The translations under genes were made by a program, and so were the position numbers. This document shows, piece after piece, positions 7,012-7,376 of a DNA stretch of 7,376 nt (positions are counted from its first letter, which is position 1; each line of letters opens with the position of its first letter). The DNA lies in the NCBI GenBank assembly GCA_018971405.1, contig JAGXAX010000072.1, positions 1 to 7,376 on the forward strand. Reading direction: 5' to 3'. Under the pieces are notes generated by a model, which saw only the letters and a list, made by a program, of their open reading frames with translations, did no database searches and had not been told where the DNA came from. The DNA is from Alphaproteobacteria bacterium. Lineage in GTDB: Bacteria; Pseudomonadota; Alphaproteobacteria; Micavibrionales; UBA2020.

Positions 7012-7376
7012 GCAGCAGTTCCCCTTTTGCGAATGGCGGACAATACGGCGGTTGCGGCCTTCATGCCAGGCGTTTCCGGATCGCCGAGGCCGATCATGAT
7101 CAGCGCTTCGCGGAATCCGCGCAATTGCTCGGCGCGCGCCTCCCTGTTGTCCAGAAGTTTGAAAATCTCCTGCGCCATCTTAATCGGCTGGCATTGCTCT
7201 TGCAACAGCTCCGGCACGAGCGGGCGGCCGAGCAGGATGTTCACCAGATTGACATACGGCGTTTTCACCAGACGGCGCGCCGCCCACGCCGTCGCGGCGT
7301 TCACACGATAGGCGATGACGTGCGGCGTGTCGGTCAGCGCGAGTTCCAGCGAAACGGTGCCGGAAGCCGCGAGCGC
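7008..7376 (-). CDS. lpxB: Lipid-A-disaccharide synthase, C-terminal part
   Basis: Only the last 122 residues are in the window; the reading frame is open to the window edge, so the gene continues beyond 7376. LpxB (glycosyltransferase family 19) joins UDP-2,3-diacylglucosamine and lipid X into lipid A disaccharide 1-phosphate at the cytoplasmic face of the inner membrane. Recognition rests on ALAASGTVSLELAL at the start of the fragment, the following HVIAYRVN, and RLVKTPYVNLVNILLGRPLV with PELLQEQC, all conserved in the C-terminal donor-binding half of LpxB. The end is intact, with the TGA overlapping the downstream AsmA-family ATG by 4 bp. A GTG inside the fragment (7304) could be mistaken for a start, but conserved LpxB sequence lies before it. 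Confidence 0.95.
   Translation of the reverse strand, partial: ALAASGTVSLELALTDTPHVIAYRVNAATAWAARRLVKTPYVNLVNILLGRPLVPELLQEQCQPIKMAQEIFKLLDNREARAEQLRGFREALIMIGLGDPETPGMKAATAVLSAIRKRGTAA
7020..7025 (-). promoter_or_regulatory. Shine-Dalgarno for the AsmA-family gene inside lpxB
   Basis: On the minus strand AGGGGA lies 8 nt before the ATG at 7011, within the last codons of lpxB. It supports translation restart at the ATGA overlap. Confidence 0.65.

Noticed and set aside
6100..7311. A 403-codon plus-strand frame across the AsmA-family start and lpxB end
   Set aside because: It runs antisense to two recognised, coupled genes and has biased, featureless composition.
1..7376. CRISPR array, tRNA/rRNA genes, insertion sequences, phage attachment sites
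   Set aside because: I found no regularly spaced direct repeats other than the LRR coding repeats, no cloverleaf, no transposase or integrase and no terminal inverted repeats.

Overview
The window looks like the chromosome of a Gram-negative bacterium, most likely an alphaproteobacterium. The reasons are a GC-rich coding bias, a GyrA with an inter-blade insert of the alphaproteobacterial kind and no long acidic C-terminal tail, the gyrA-coaD gene order that I recall as common in that class, and the lipid A gene lpxB, which implies an outer membrane. I cannot name a genus from sequence alone.

Layout. Positions 1-309 are strikingly AT-rich and hold no convincing gene. They contain several small dyads, a near-consensus sigma70-type promoter (220-248) and a 14/15-bp tandem repeat (263-291) just before a strong Shine-Dalgarno. 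These lead into a small leucine-rich-repeat-like protein of unknown function (310-774), which has its own intrinsic terminator (801-832). A second short AT-rich spacer carries a probable extended -10 promoter for gyrA (933-3635, GTG start). The gyrA stop overlaps the start of coaD (3622-4146), so the two are probably cotranscribed and translationally coupled. On the opposite strand, converging on coaD with only 3 bp between stop codons, an AsmA-family membrane-anchored protein (4150-7011) overlaps by 4 bp the 3' end of lpxB (7008-7376, continuing off the window).

How the genes relate. gyrA (DNA supercoiling) and coaD (coenzyme A synthesis) are housekeeping genes sharing a transcript without an obvious shared pathway. 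lpxB makes the lipid A disaccharide at the inner membrane. The coupled AsmA-like protein belongs to a superfamily linked to lipid traffic and outer-membrane homeostasis, so this pair is a plausible envelope-biogenesis unit.

Most of the window is ordinary housekeeping DNA. The part least explained by known biology is the self-contained AT-rich/LRR-like cassette at 1-833. I see no RNA gene, insertion sequence, CRISPR array or phage structural gene.
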